The notes: generated from the sequence alone by a model not told the origin. 64,000 bases of DNA from Gemmatimonadota bacterium (GCA_028873695.1 JAPPNU010000019.1:1-64000); one strand, 5' to 3'. Counted from the first letter of the stretch, positions 16,899-25,570 are shown. Program-made: numbers and translations.

Positions 16899-17675
16899 AT
16901 GGGATTCAGATTCTGTGAGTCCATGATCCGTGACTACCGCACGCGAGGTTGCGTGATTTTCCGGCAAATCCTGCCGCCGGCCCTCATTCGCGACCTTCGT
17001 CGAGCCACGGCCGGGGCACATCGTTATGCCCGCGAAGTGCGCGGTCCTCAGGCACAGCGCCTCCAGCCCATCGTCAATTACGCCATCGATATCAGGCCCT
17101 TCAGGGAATACGCGGAACTTCCCCCGCTCGTCGATGCGATCAGCAGGGTGCTCACCCCGGAGCACAGAATTACCAATAGCGGACTCACGCGAACGGGACT
17201 GTTGCTGGAGCCGCGGGACAAACCATGGTGCACAGCGTGGCACCGGGACATCAGGGAAACATCCAATGTACCCGACCTGGAAGAGTTTCGCCGCCTGAAC
17301 CGCGACCCGCTCTGGTTCAATCAGATCAACTGCCCGCTATATGAGGACAACTGTACCTGGTACGTGCCGGGCAGTCACCTGAGAGACGATCAGCCGGGTG
17401 AAATCGAGGCCGCACGGACGCCCCTCCCTCCGGAAGACGAACCCTGCGAGGAACGGGAACGCGCGTGCCTGGAGTACACCCGGGCGATGCCGCGTGCGGA
17501 GCGGCTGTTTATGGACGCGGGAGATTTCGCGCTCTACCATCCGAACGGCTGGCACCTCGGCAACTATCTGCCCGGACGCAAACGGGTAACGATCCACGAT
17601 TTCGCGCCAACGCCGCAACTGCTGGATTGGTATGATCGTTGGGAGCGCAAACGTTCTCTTCAGAAGAGGCAATAA
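16899..17675 (+). CDS. Phytanoyl-CoA dioxygenase (PhyH) family protein 2
   Basis: A 258-residue Fe(II)/2-oxoglutarate oxygenase. The metal site is visible as TAWHRDIRE (HxD, about residue 112-114) and NGWHLGNYLPGRKR (distal His with the basic 2-oxoglutarate-binding residues following). The start MGFRFCESMIRDYRTRG follows GGCGGAGG and fits the PhyH opening; the longer upstream frame is a shadow of the MOSC gene. It has WYVPGSHLRDD as in other PhyH enzymes. Operon position suggests it hydroxylates an intermediate handled by the following epimerase and SDR. Confidence 0.87.
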   Translation: MGFRFCESMIRDYRTRGCVIFRQILPPALIRDLRRATAGAHRYAREVRGPQAQRLQPIVNYAIDIRPFREYAELPPLVDAISRVLTPEHRITNSGLTRTGLLLEPRDKPWCTAWHRDIRETSNVPDLEEFRRLNRDPLWFNQINCPLYEDNCTWYVPGSHLRDDQPGEIEAARTPLPPEDEPCEERERACLEYTRAMPRAERLFMDAGDFALYHPNGWHLGNYLPGRKRVTIHDFAPTPQLLDWYDRWERKRSLQKRQ

Positions 17676-17691
17676 TCGAAAGGAAGCCAAT

Positions 17692-18543
17692 ATGGAGAAA
17701 AGTTGGACGTGGACCACGACCGGCTACGGACTTGCCGAAAAGTCCCACGGTGAGATCATGGAAACCTGTCGCTTCGCCGGCCTGGCGGGCATCGAAGGCT
17801 CACCCCCCCTGTTCGAAAGAAACACCGAATCCGAACTTCAGGCAATCGGCGAAGACTATCGATCGGCGGGACTGTGCATCGAGACGTTTCACCTCCCCTT
17901 TTCTTCTGAAGATGACATCGCGTCCTTTTACGAAACCGTACGCCGGCGGGCCGTGGACAAGATGCGCCTCTGGATGGGAAAAGCATCGCTGATCGGGGCA
18001 ACGGTCGGCATCCAGCATCCGACCACGAACCGGTCGGACGCCGACGTGGATGGGCTCGAAACCTACTTCACCCAGATCGGCAAGAGCCTCGACACCCTCC
18101 TGAGGGACGCGGAAGGCCTTGACTTCACGATCGCTCTTGAAAATATGCTTCCGTCCGACGGCGGGCGGTTTGCTTCCAGACCCGAGCACTTCGAGCGGAT
18201 CATCCGGGACTTCGCCCATCCCAACCTGGGCTTCTGCCTCGATACGGGCCACGCCCTGGTGGCCGCACGCGGAGACGCGCACAGGTTCTTTGACGTCATG
18301 GGCGCACAGATGGTCGCATTTCATCTGGCGGACAACGCCGGCGACCGGGATTCCCACCTCGCCCCCGGACACGGACGGGTGAACTGGCGCAGATTCTTCA
18401 GGCATGCGGCGCACGTCGGCTACCGGCGCACAATGTGCATCGAAACCCAGCCGTTTGACTTCGGCCCTGATTATACCGATAACGCCTGGAAGAAGATGGT
18501 TGCCGACACCGACGCGCTGGCCGAATCCTCCCTTAAAGACTAA
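17692..18543 (+). CDS. Sugar phosphate isomerase/epimerase (xylose-isomerase-like) 2
   Basis: A 283-residue TIM-barrel enzyme with the four metal-ligand sites in order: TIALENML (Glu), GFCLDTGHAL (Asp, His), VAFHLADNAG (His) and RTMCIETQPF (Glu). AAAGGA precedes the ATG, 16 bp after the PhyH stop. A second basic motif, LAPGHGRVNW, matches the loop that closes over substrate in this superfamily. It is closer in layout to hydroxypyruvate or 3-keto-sugar isomerases than to xylose isomerase, but substrate cannot be assigned. Confidence 0.87.
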   Translation: MEKSWTWTTTGYGLAEKSHGEIMETCRFAGLAGIEGSPPLFERNTESELQAIGEDYRSAGLCIETFHLPFSSEDDIASFYETVRRRAVDKMRLWMGKASLIGATVGIQHPTTNRSDADVDGLETYFTQIGKSLDTLLRDAEGLDFTIALENMLPSDGGRFASRPEHFERIIRDFAHPNLGFCLDTGHALVAARGDAHRFFDVMGAQMVAFHLADNAGDRDSHLAPGHGRVNWRRFFRHAAHVGYRRTMCIETQPFDFGPDYTDNAWKKMVADTDALAESSLKD

Positions 18544-18562
18544 TCGGCAAGGAGCCGCCCGT

Positions 18563-19351
18563 ATGCGATGGCGCGAAAAATACGGCCCATGGGCCCTGGT
18601 AACCGGCGCGTCAGCCGGCCTGGGCGCGGAATTCGTAAGGCAACTCGCGGCCAGGGGCCTGAATGTGGTTCTCATTGCCCGCCGGGAGCAACAAATGGCG
18701 GCGCTTGCCGAAGGTGTCCGGCGAATCCACGGCGTAGAGACGCGCATCGTTCCCCTGGACCTGACAGGTCCCGATGCCTGCCGGCGCGTCGGAGATCAAA
18801 CGGGCGACCTGGAAATCGGTTTGCTGGTAAACAACGCCGGATTCGGGCTTTCCGGCGCGTACACGGACCTGGACCCCGATCGCATGGTAAACATGACCGT
18901 ATTGAACTGCGTCGTCCCTGTCCTGCTCACCAACCACTACCTGCCGCTGATGCTCGATCGGGGCCGTGGCGGCCTCATCTTTCTGGCGTCCACCGCCGCG
19001 TACCAGGCGACCCCGTACCTCGGCGTCTACGGCGCCACCAAGGCATTCAATCTGCTGATGGGAGAATCACTCTGGAAAGAATACAGGGCAAGAGGCATCG
19101 ACTCCCTGGCGCTCTCACCCGGTTACACGAAGACAGAATTCGCAAGCGTGGCGCAAATGAAGGACGCGAGCGGTATACGGGAGGCCACGCCCCCTGCCGT
19201 CGTGGCCTTGGCGCTCAGGAAACTCGGCAGGAAACCCTCCGTGATCCATGGCCGCGTTAATAAAATGCTGAATTTTACGGGACGACTCCTCCCCCGCCGC
19301 ATCGCAATCGCCGTCGCCTCGGCCATGTTGAAAGGCAGAACGCGCCTATGA
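18563..19351 (+). CDS. Short-chain dehydrogenase/reductase (SDR)
   Basis: A 262-residue classical SDR: cofactor motif TGASAGLG (about 14-21), LVNNAGFG (about 92-99), catalytic Ser in FLASTAAY and YGATK (Tyr and Lys, about 157-161). The Arg-rich segment after strand 2 (LIARREQQM) suggests NADP(H) preference. AAGGAG precedes the ATG. Its TGA overlaps the ATG of the next gene (ATGA), so translation is coupled. The C-terminus is long and basic (RLLPRRIAIAVASAMLKGRT), as in the DltE/YqjQ-like membrane-associated SDR subgroup. Confidence 0.92.
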   Translation: MRWREKYGPWALVTGASAGLGAEFVRQLAARGLNVVLIARREQQMAALAEGVRRIHGVETRIVPLDLTGPDACRRVGDQTGDLEIGLLVNNAGFGLSGAYTDLDPDRMVNMTVLNCVVPVLLTNHYLPLMLDRGRGGLIFLASTAAYQATPYLGVYGATKAFNLLMGESLWKEYRARGIDSLALSPGYTKTEFASVAQMKDASGIREATPPAVVALALRKLGRKPSVIHGRVNKMLNFTGRLLPRRIAIAVASAMLKGRTRL

Positions 19352-20463
19352 CGCTGCAGATCGCCTGCCAGGACTGCGACACGGTACACCGTCAGGACAC
19401 CCGCCTCTGGAGATGCGGCTGTGGCGGGCCCCTGGACGTCGATTTCCGGGGCAGAATCGACGCGGCCATGCTCAGGCGTCGATCGCGGGGAATGTGGCGT
19501 TATCGGGAAGCGCTGCCGATCGGGGCGGATGCCCGCGTCGTCTCGTTCAACGAGGGGTTTACGCCGATCGTACGAATGCGGATCGACGGCAAGCCCCTCA
19601 CCGTCAAGCAGGAGAACCTCTTTCCCACGGGCTCCTTCAAAGACCGCGGCGCTTCCGTCCTGATCAGCCGCGCCCGCGAGTTAGGGGTTGAAAAGGTCGT
19701 GGAGGACTCGTCGGGCAACGCCGGCGCCGCGGTCGCCGCGTATTCGGCGAAAGCCGGCATCGAATGTGAAATCTACGTGCCCGAGGCCACTTCACCCGGA
19801 AAGCTGGCGCAAATCCGACTCTACGGCGCGAAACTGATCCGCGTACCCGGCTCCAGGGAAGCCACGGCGCACGCGGCCATGGAAGCGGCCGAACGCCACT
19901 TCTACGCGAGCCACGTCTGGAATCCGTTCTTCTTCCAGGGTACCAAGACCTACGCGTTCGAGATCTGGGAACAACTCGGTTTCAACGCGCCGGATACGTT
20001 GATCGTGCCCACGGGACACGGCACGATGCTTATCGGCGCCTTCCTCGGCTTCCGGGACCTTCTGGAAAACGGGCTGATCGACCGGCTGCCCAGGATGATC
20101 GCCGTGCAGGCCGCGGGCTGCGCCCCCCTCTACCGCATGTGGCGCGATCAGCTGGCGGAACTTCCGCCCGCGCCCTCCGGCGATACGATTGCCGAAGGGA
20201 TCGCCATCGCGGAACCCGCCCGCGCGTCGCAGATCCTGGACATCATTCGCGAGACCGGCGGCCGGATTATCGCCGTTACGGATGCTGAAATTGAAAGGGC
20301 CCTGCTGGATATCTGCAAGCAGGGCCTTTACGCCGAACCCACCTCCGCGACCGCGGTTGCGGCCTTCAGGAAGATTCCCGCGGACAGAGACGAGTGCGTT
20401 GTGGCACCCCTGACGGGACACGGGCTCAAGTCGACCGAAAAGATGCTCAAACTCACCGGCTAA
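19348..20463 (+). CDS. thrC: Threonine synthase-like PLP-dependent enzyme
   Basis: A 371-residue fold-type II PLP enzyme. An N-terminal zinc ribbon (CQDCDTVHRQD...WRCGCGGPL) precedes the catalytic domain, as in archaeal and plant-type threonine synthases. The PLP lysine is in TGSFKDRGASV (about residue 93) and the phosphate-binding glycine loop is VVPTGHGTM-like (IVPTGHGTML). EDSSGNAGAAVAAYSAK also fits. Threonine synthase converts O-phosphohomoserine to threonine. Its position at the end of a PhyH/epimerase/SDR operon leaves open that this copy makes another beta- or gamma-replacement product. No hom or thrB is nearby. Confidence 0.8.
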   Translation: MTLQIACQDCDTVHRQDTRLWRCGCGGPLDVDFRGRIDAAMLRRRSRGMWRYREALPIGADARVVSFNEGFTPIVRMRIDGKPLTVKQENLFPTGSFKDRGASVLISRARELGVEKVVEDSSGNAGAAVAAYSAKAGIECEIYVPEATSPGKLAQIRLYGAKLIRVPGSREATAHAAMEAAERHFYASHVWNPFFFQGTKTYAFEIWEQLGFNAPDTLIVPTGHGTMLIGAFLGFRDLLENGLIDRLPRMIAVQAAGCAPLYRMWRDQLAELPPAPSGDTIAEGIAIAEPARASQILDIIRETGGRIIAVTDAEIERALLDICKQGLYAEPTSATAVAAFRKIPADRDECVVAPLTGHGLKSTEKMLKLTG

Positions 20464-21425
20464 TAGACTTTTCGCTCCCGCCGGACACCCGAGCCGGGCG
20501 GACGCTTTCGTGCCGCCGCGACGTTCGACTCGCCGCCGTCATCCTCGTCTTTCCAGTCGGCCCGAACCCCCACCCACCCGTTCTCTTCGACAACCTCCGC
20601 CGCACGGAGTTCGGCCGCGCGTACCGCCTGCAGCAGCGTCGCCTGCTCCTGTGCCTGCACGCCTCCAAGGATCAGGTTTCCCCGCGCCGCCACGCGTGGC
20701 GCAAGCGCTGGCAGCATATCCTCGAGTGTGGGGCAGTCGATATTGGCGACGACGACGTCGAATGTCCCCGTTACGCACGCCAGCGTTCCCGCGAGAAAAG
20801 CCACGTTACCGGGACTCCCGTTCAGGCGCAAATTCGCGCGGGCATTCTCAACGGCCAGAACATCGATATCGATGCCCGTCACCCTCGCGGCGTCGAGCCT
20901 GGCCGCAGCGAGGCTCAGGATCCCCGAGCCGGTGCCCACGTCCAGCACGACGTCGCCCGGACTCACGGCCGCAAACATCATCTTCAGGGCCAACCGGGTC
21001 GTCTCGTGATGACCGGTTCCGAAAGCCGTCTTCGGCTCGATTACCAGACTGAATCCGCCTTCCGGATCGTCGACTCGTTCCCAGGGTGGACAGACCACAA
21101 TGGAGGGAATCGGGTAAACCGGCCTGAAACGGGACTTCCAGGACGAAGCCCAATCCTCCTGCGGGACCTCATCCACTTCCACGCGCAGGGCGCTCAGATC
21201 GCCGATCTGCGCCTGCAGTCCGCTCCAGAGGCCGGATACCACGCGGCCGCTGTCCCGTTCAACGGGAAAGTATGCCGTTAGCCCCGTCCTGCCGGAAGCC
21301 GAGCCGCCGTGCGCCTGCAGACCGCAGCTCCCCAGGGCAAACAGCAGTTCCGACACCGTTTCGGACGCACGGCAAGGCAGGTCCACGCGTACCTCGAACC
21401 ACCCGCGTTCAGCCTTGCGGTCCAT
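20460..21425 (-). CDS. prmA: Ribosomal protein L11 methyltransferase
   Basis: A 321-residue class I SAM-dependent methyltransferase that trimethylates ribosomal protein L11. Diagnostic segments are the N-terminal L11-recognition part (WFEVRVDLPC, DWASSWKSRFRPVYP), the linker EPKTAFGTGHHETTRLAL, and the SAM motif VLDVGTGSGILSLAAARL. The catalytic-region motif is VVANIDCPTL. The start MDRKAERGWFEV is preferred; the longer frame extends into a family-B repeat. The stop overlaps by 4 bp the convergent threonine-synthase-like stop. The tail after about residue 295 is charged and not conserved. Confidence 0.93.
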   Translation of the reverse strand: MDRKAERGWFEVRVDLPCRASETVSELLFALGSCGLQAHGGSASGRTGLTAYFPVERDSGRVVSGLWSGLQAQIGDLSALRVEVDEVPQEDWASSWKSRFRPVYPIPSIVVCPPWERVDDPEGGFSLVIEPKTAFGTGHHETTRLALKMMFAAVSPGDVVLDVGTGSGILSLAAARLDAARVTGIDIDVLAVENARANLRLNGSPGNVAFLAGTLACVTGTFDVVVANIDCPTLEDMLPALAPRVAARGNLILGGVQAQEQATLLQAVRAAELRAAEVVEENGWVGVRADWKDEDDGGESNVAAARKRPPGSGVRRERKVY

Positions 21426-21464
21426 TTTCGCAAACCGACTGAAACGTGATTGCGTCTTACCTGA

Positions 21465-21566
21465 CAGCCCGTTGGAAAAGTCCATCCGGGCTGCGGCCGG
21501 CCCTTCCGGTCGAAATACGGCGTTGCTCGGCCAGGCCTGCAGAGCGAATTTATCAACGGACTGCTA
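21465..21566. repeat. Family-B MITE-like repeat, copy 1 (short)
   Basis: About 102 bp starting CAGCCCGTTGGAAAAGTCC and ending CAACGGACTGCTA, with the ends forming an imperfect inverted repeat. The left arm, including CGGTCGAAATACGGCGTTG, is almost identical to 41482-41550. The copy lacks about 65 internal bases present at 41550-41615. Its right end contains the stop codon (21564-21566) of the heparinase-like gene. Confidence 0.85.
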
Positions 21567-23219
21567 AACGACCGCCAGTTTCAACGCATGCCGTTTCACA
21601 TCCGCCGAGAAGGGCAGAATGACGACCAGCCGGGCTTCTTCGACGGTCGAGTCGCCTGCCTTCCGGTACGGGTTATGGGGCAAGGCAGGCCAGACCACGC
21701 GGCTCCCGGGCGGCAGGTGCAGACGCCAGCCGGTATGCTGAATCCACGCTTCGCCTGTCCACTCCGCCTTCTCATCGCCCAGCACCGCGGTCTCTCCGGA
21801 TGCAAAACGCACCTCCTCGTCCAGGTGGGGGATGAGCGTCACGTGTCCGTCCACCGGCAAGCCTGAATTCGCCGATGCGGCGTATACGAGCGTCAATTCG
21901 GTATCCGACTCGACCCTCGCGTCTATGCTGCAGTCTTCCTCGCCGTAGCGCAGCCGCAGCCGGCCGCCATCCTCGCCCGAGTCATACGAAAGCTCGTCCG
22001 GCACGTGGATCAATCCCGCGGGGGCGTCGAAGTCAGGGTCCTCGTCCCCGGGCGTGTGCGACAGAAGCGTCTTGTCCCCTGCCGTGAAGCAACTCCACAG
22101 CGGCTGCAGCTTTGTGTTGCCGCCGCCCACGACCAGACCCACCCTGTCGTGAAACACGCTTACGAAGTTCTGCCTGTCCTGGCCCCAACGATTCTGCGGG
22201 AAATCCACAACGAAGGCGGAAAGACAGATGAACCACGGACCGTTCCTGACCGCGGTCGCCTCGTCCCCCATTCGGAAGACATGCCGTTCCTTTCCGGCAG
22301 CCGTCTCAAGCGCCTCTCCCTGGCCGCCATACAGCAGCAGACTGGCCGCGTAATCCGAAGCGAACCCGGTGCCCTCCGCCAGCAGGAGCCGGTGCTGCTG
22401 CGCCAGATACCCTCTGCCCGCGGCCGTATGGCTGAACCCCGGATTGCCGTCGTGAATGCCGCCATGATAGGGGTTGCGGCCATCCACGGTTTCAACCGTG
22501 CTGCCGTCGGGATAGGTCAGACTCGCGTGGTAGGCGGCCGCGCGTTCGAGCGCGGGCAGCACCGCCGCGTCGCCGGACATCCCGTAATAGATTCCCAGCG
22601 AATCAGAATACACGAAGTTGTAGGCCACGACAGGTCCGTTGTGCTCCGGCCACCAGCCCTGCGGCGACTGCGCGTCCGCAACCCTTGCCATAAACGCCTG
22701 CGACTGCGCCCGCCAATCGTCGCGTCCGAATACCGCGCCCGCGCAGAACAGGGCCATCGCGTGATGCGCGGGGATGTTGTGAACGTGGGCCAGGCAGGTC
22801 CTCGAAATGCCGTCGAACCCCAACAGCAGCGCGTCGTCCCATCTGGCGCGCGCGTCGCCCTGCATTGCATCCTGAACCAATTGATAGGCACGAATCCATC
22901 GGCTGTAGGTCCAGGGCATGTAAATCTGCCCCCACTCCGAATAGTCCTTTTTCAGAAACGTCCACTTGCCCTGCTCGTCCTGGGCGTCGATCAGCGCGTC
23001 CCCGCCGCGAACGATTGCGGCAAGGACCGCTTCATCGCCGTGGTATCTGCTCTCCTCGAGGTGCCACGCCGCGGCGAGAGAAAAAATCACGTTCTGGTCT
23101 CCGCAGATCCACGGTTCCACGCCAAACTGTCCGTTCTCCTTTTGGGACGCCAGAATTCCCGGTACGGCGGCATCCAGCGACTCCAGCAACTCCGGTTCCG
23201 GTTTCCAAATCTCCGCCAT
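21564..23219 (-). CDS. Alpha/alpha-toroid heparinase-like or polysaccharide-processing protein
   Basis: A 551-residue soluble protein without signal peptide. The N-terminal 300 residues have repeated helix-pair texture and aromatic motifs (NGQFGVEPWICGDQNV, GGIHDGNPGFSHTAAGRGYL, GWWPEHNGP) typical of alpha/alpha-toroid lyases or hydrolases; the C-terminal part is beta-rich, with a run of acidic strands as in heparinase II/III-like proteins. I did not see a clear Tyr/His catalytic pair as in the two proteins at 42682 and 46320, so lyase activity is uncertain. It may act on unsaturated oligosaccharides in the cytoplasm. Confidence 0.6.
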   Translation of the reverse strand: MAEIWKPEPELLESLDAAVPGILASQKENGQFGVEPWICGDQNVIFSLAAAWHLEESRYHGDEAVLAAIVRGGDALIDAQDEQGKWTFLKKDYSEWGQIYMPWTYSRWIRAYQLVQDAMQGDARARWDDALLLGFDGISRTCLAHVHNIPAHHAMALFCAGAVFGRDDWRAQSQAFMARVADAQSPQGWWPEHNGPVVAYNFVYSDSLGIYYGMSGDAAVLPALERAAAYHASLTYPDGSTVETVDGRNPYHGGIHDGNPGFSHTAAGRGYLAQQHRLLLAEGTGFASDYAASLLLYGGQGEALETAAGKERHVFRMGDEATAVRNGPWFICLSAFVVDFPQNRWGQDRQNFVSVFHDRVGLVVGGGNTKLQPLWSCFTAGDKTLLSHTPGDEDPDFDAPAGLIHVPDELSYDSGEDGGRLRLRYGEEDCSIDARVESDTELTLVYAASANSGLPVDGHVTLIPHLDEEVRFASGETAVLGDEKAEWTGEAWIQHTGWRLHLPPGSRVVWPALPHNPYRKAGDSTVEEARLVVILPFSADVKRHALKLAVV

Positions 23220-23280
23220 CGCGTATCTCCTTCCACTTAAGGCATCGAACCTCTTGCCGCGTCAGCGCCCGATACCACGT

Positions 23281-24222
23281 CTATCTGATCCCCGCCGCGG
23301 GCGTCTGCCGGTATCGCAGCCAGTCCACGGGCGCATAGTCGTCGTACAAGGCCGGAACGCCCCGGACCAGGGGCTTCCGATTCCCATATGGTGGCGCGGG
23401 AATCAGCAATTCCAGCGCGTCGCCCGTCCTCGCCTTCAACTCACGAATCGAACGCGCGATCCGATCGCCGTCGAGCCTGGCGCCATCCAGCGTGGCCACG
23501 GCCACGATATTGCTGCGCTCCGGTACCTGGAACAGGTACACCTGTGGAAATACCCGCGTCAATGTACGAATAATCGACAGGTACAATACGCCGGGCCCGA
23601 GCGGCGCCACGTTCACAGTGACGACTCCGCGAGGCGTGAGTATTCCCTTTACTTCATCGAAGAATTCCGCCGTTGCCATATGGTGGGGCATGGAGTCTGC
23701 ATGAAACGCATCCAGAACAACCCAGTCGTAACGATCGGTCGTTCGTTTGACGAACATCCGGCCGTCGTCAACGTGAATCCTCAGACCGCCGTCCTCGTCG
23801 ACGCCGAAATACCGTTTTGCCACGCGAACCACGGCGGGGTCGAGTTCGACCACGTCCAGAACGACGTCCGGGCATGCGGACCGTATGAATCGGGCCACCG
23901 ACCCGCCCGCAAGACCGATCATCAGCGCATGCTCCGGATCTGTGAAGGCCATCCCCAGCGCAAGGTACGCCGTGTAGGGCACGCGCAACGACGCGGGGTT
24001 TCCAAGGGTCAGCGCGCTCTGTTTTGCTCCGTACCCGAACCGGAGGTACCGGGCTTCGTCGTCTTCGGAAACCACGATGTGATTGTACAGGGAGTCGTGG
24101 ACATAGACCAGTCTTTCGTGCTTCGGTATCTCGGGCCGGACTTCGCAGGCCGCGAGAACCAGAACCATGAGGATGGATGGTGAGAGGCTGAACGAAAGAC
24201 GGTTGACATCGAACCCTTTCAA
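23281..24222 (-). CDS. Spermidine-synthase-like methyltransferase domain with lipoprotein signal
   Basis: A 313-residue protein. The N-terminus MKGFDVNRLSFSLSPS, a hydrophobic run and LAAC (Cys26) look like a lipobox. The body matches the spermidine synthase/class I SAM fold: RYLRFGYGAKQSALTL, ALMIGLAGGSVARFI, VLDVVELDPAVVRVAKRYFG, IHVDDGRMF and YDWVVLDAFHAD. The GGGDG motif of true aminopropyltransferases is replaced by GLAGGS, so polyamine synthesis is doubtful. The upstream gene encodes the membrane half that is usually fused to this domain. If the signal is real the domain faces the periplasm. Confidence 0.75.
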   Translation of the reverse strand: MKGFDVNRLSFSLSPSILMVLVLAACEVRPEIPKHERLVYVHDSLYNHIVVSEDDEARYLRFGYGAKQSALTLGNPASLRVPYTAYLALGMAFTDPEHALMIGLAGGSVARFIRSACPDVVLDVVELDPAVVRVAKRYFGVDEDGGLRIHVDDGRMFVKRTTDRYDWVVLDAFHADSMPHHMATAEFFDEVKGILTPRGVVTVNVAPLGPGVLYLSIIRTLTRVFPQVYLFQVPERSNIVAVATLDGARLDGDRIARSIRELKARTGDALELLIPAPPYGNRKPLVRGVPALYDDYAPVDWLRYRQTPAAGIR

Positions 24223-24340
24223 AGCCAGACCTCACGGAGTGCCGCCCGCAGCGTGTCCCGCCCGCCGATGAGCCGCCGTATGTCTCCACGAACCGGTGAC
24301 GATTCTCATCCCCTCCCGGCCTCGCCCGCCGGATGCCGCG

Positions 24341-24943
24341 CTACGGCGGGTCCCCTTCCGGCGCCGCGCCATTGTACGTGCACCACAGCGCCATCGCCGA
24401 CAAAACCAGGAGCACCGCACCGATCAGATGCAGAATATGCCTCACGCCCATAGCGGGTATCAGATAGAACGCCGTTCCCAGCGTCCCCACGATGCTGCCC
24501 GCGGCGGACAATGCCGATACCGTCCCCGCAACGCCCCCGACGCGTTCGACCCGGTCAGCGAGCAGCCGGACGACAAAGGGCGTGACGGCTCCCAACGCCA
24601 TCCCCGGAATCGTAAACAGTGCGATCGAGGCCAGCAAAGGCCCGCCCCGGGGGCCCAGGTTCATCAGGAAGACAGCCCGGTTGACCGCCGCCGCCGCCCA
24701 GGGCATGACAAGCGCCGTCAGCCCGGCTATGCCCATCAACGCGGCCAGAGGCCGCCCCGTAGGCATTCGGTCCGCCAGCCTGCCGCCCGTGTACGCGCCG
24801 AGACACAGCGCGGCCAGGACCACTGCAATCAGGCTGCCCCAGACGAAAACGGAACTGCCGAAATATGGCGCGAGTACCCGGCTGCCCACGATTTCCAATG
24901 CCATGAGCGCCGCGCCGGAGACAAATGCTATCGCCCTCAACAT
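24341..24943 (-). CDS. Membrane domain of fused MFS/spermidine-synthase family, separate ORF
   Basis: A 200-residue hydrophobic protein with about six transmembrane segments. The opening MLRAIAFVSGAALMALEIVGSRVLAPYFG is the hallmark of the N-terminal membrane part of fused spermidine synthases (GASGMALEIVGSRLLAP-type). GGRLADRMPTGRPL and GALTPFVVRLL-like text (GAVTPFVVRLLADR) follow. It ends at APEGDPP, 118 bp before the lipoprotein-like SAM domain gene and in a different frame. An in-frame GTG at 24976 is an alternative start. Function unknown; the pair is likely one functional unit. Confidence 0.72.
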   Translation of the reverse strand: MLRAIAFVSGAALMALEIVGSRVLAPYFGSSVFVWGSLIAVVLAALCLGAYTGGRLADRMPTGRPLAALMGIAGLTALVMPWAAAAVNRAVFLMNLGPRGGPLLASIALFTIPGMALGAVTPFVVRLLADRVERVGGVAGTVSALSAAGSIVGTLGTAFYLIPAMGVRHILHLIGAVLLVLSAMALWCTYNGAAPEGDPP

Positions 24944-25024
24944 GCCGGCACCAGATGTAAATCCGCACACAACCACCGGTTATCCGCCCGCCGGGCGCGT
25001 GCGGACCTCATCCCGGCCGTAGAA

Positions 25025-25062
25025 GCTGCTTAGAAAATAACACTATAAACGACGAAACACGC
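25025..25062 (-). repeat. 38-bp conserved block, right copy (inverted)
   Basis: Reverse complement of 91-128 with one mismatch. It begins GCTGCTTAGAAAATAACAC on the plus strand, reproducing the uvrB terminal codons and stop, although no uvrB gene is here. The array of 8-bp units follows directly. Confidence 0.9.
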
Positions 25063-25190
25063 GAAACTACGAGACGACGAGACGACGAGACTACGAGACG
25101 ACGAAACTACGAAACTACGAGACTACGAGACTACGAGACGACGAGACGACGAAACTACGAGACGACGAGACGACGAAAAACAGAATTACG
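25063..25190. repeat. 8-bp tandem repeat array, inverted copy
   Basis: About 15 units of GACTACGA, GACGACGA or AACTACGA, i.e. the reverse complement of the TCGTAGTC array at 1-103, with more internal variation. It degenerates after about 25180. Confidence 0.88.
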
Positions 25191-25304
25191 AGAAATCCGT
25201 GGCTGAGATCCATTGCCACAGGAGGCCCAACACCACAATGTTGCACGTCAGTCTGGCAATGCAACGATTTTCATCATATTGGGTGCTCAATGCGTGGGCA
25301 TGAC

Positions 25305-25465
25305 CACTGTCTTAAACCCCCCATGGGTCTTCACGCGGTTGCAAGAGCGTCGGTCTGCGTTCGTCAGATCCAGCCGTATACCTAAATTCGGGCGAATTCG
25401 CCCGCCTTGACCGACACATTTTCGCGCGCGCCCGGGACTCACCAGGAGTCTTAAGACAGCTTCTC
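25305..25465. repeat. Family-A MITE-like repeat, copy 3
   Basis: About 160 bp in the same orientation as copy 1, diverged: CTGTCTTAAACCCCCCATGG at the left, the GTCTTCACGCGGTTGCAAG core, CCCGCCTTGACCG in the middle (identical to copy 1), and GGAGTCTTAAGACAGCTTC at the right, again giving inverted ends. Confidence 0.8.
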
Positions 25466-25570
25466 AGAAACGCCTCAATGTACGTACAGCGGACGGGGCC
25501 GCAAAAGAAATTCGCAGCCCCGGTGCGCCGGGTCATCCTGCGGGATTCGCGCTGTGGATAACCTCCGCGA

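Larger units (their letters stand above)
24944..25570. other. Gene-free repeat-rich region upstream of the membrane gene and downstream of ssb
   Basis: This 627-bp stretch is almost entirely repeat: the right-hand 38-bp block (25025-25062), an 8-bp tandem array (about 25063-25190) and a family-A repeat (25305-25465). I see no gene or clear promoter in it. Confidence 0.75.

Noticed and set aside
20460..20463. Frame conflict between threonine-synthase-like gene and prmA
   Set aside because: It is a normal 4-bp overlap of convergent stop codons, not a frameshift.
21426..21485. Extended N-terminus of prmA
   Set aside because: The extra 20 residues come from the family-B repeat; the family start is at 21425.
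22005..24183. Long plus-strand frames over the heparinase-like and SAM-domain genes
   Set aside because: They mirror minus-strand genes with clear protein features; the plus-strand text is arginine/histidine-rich shadow sequence.
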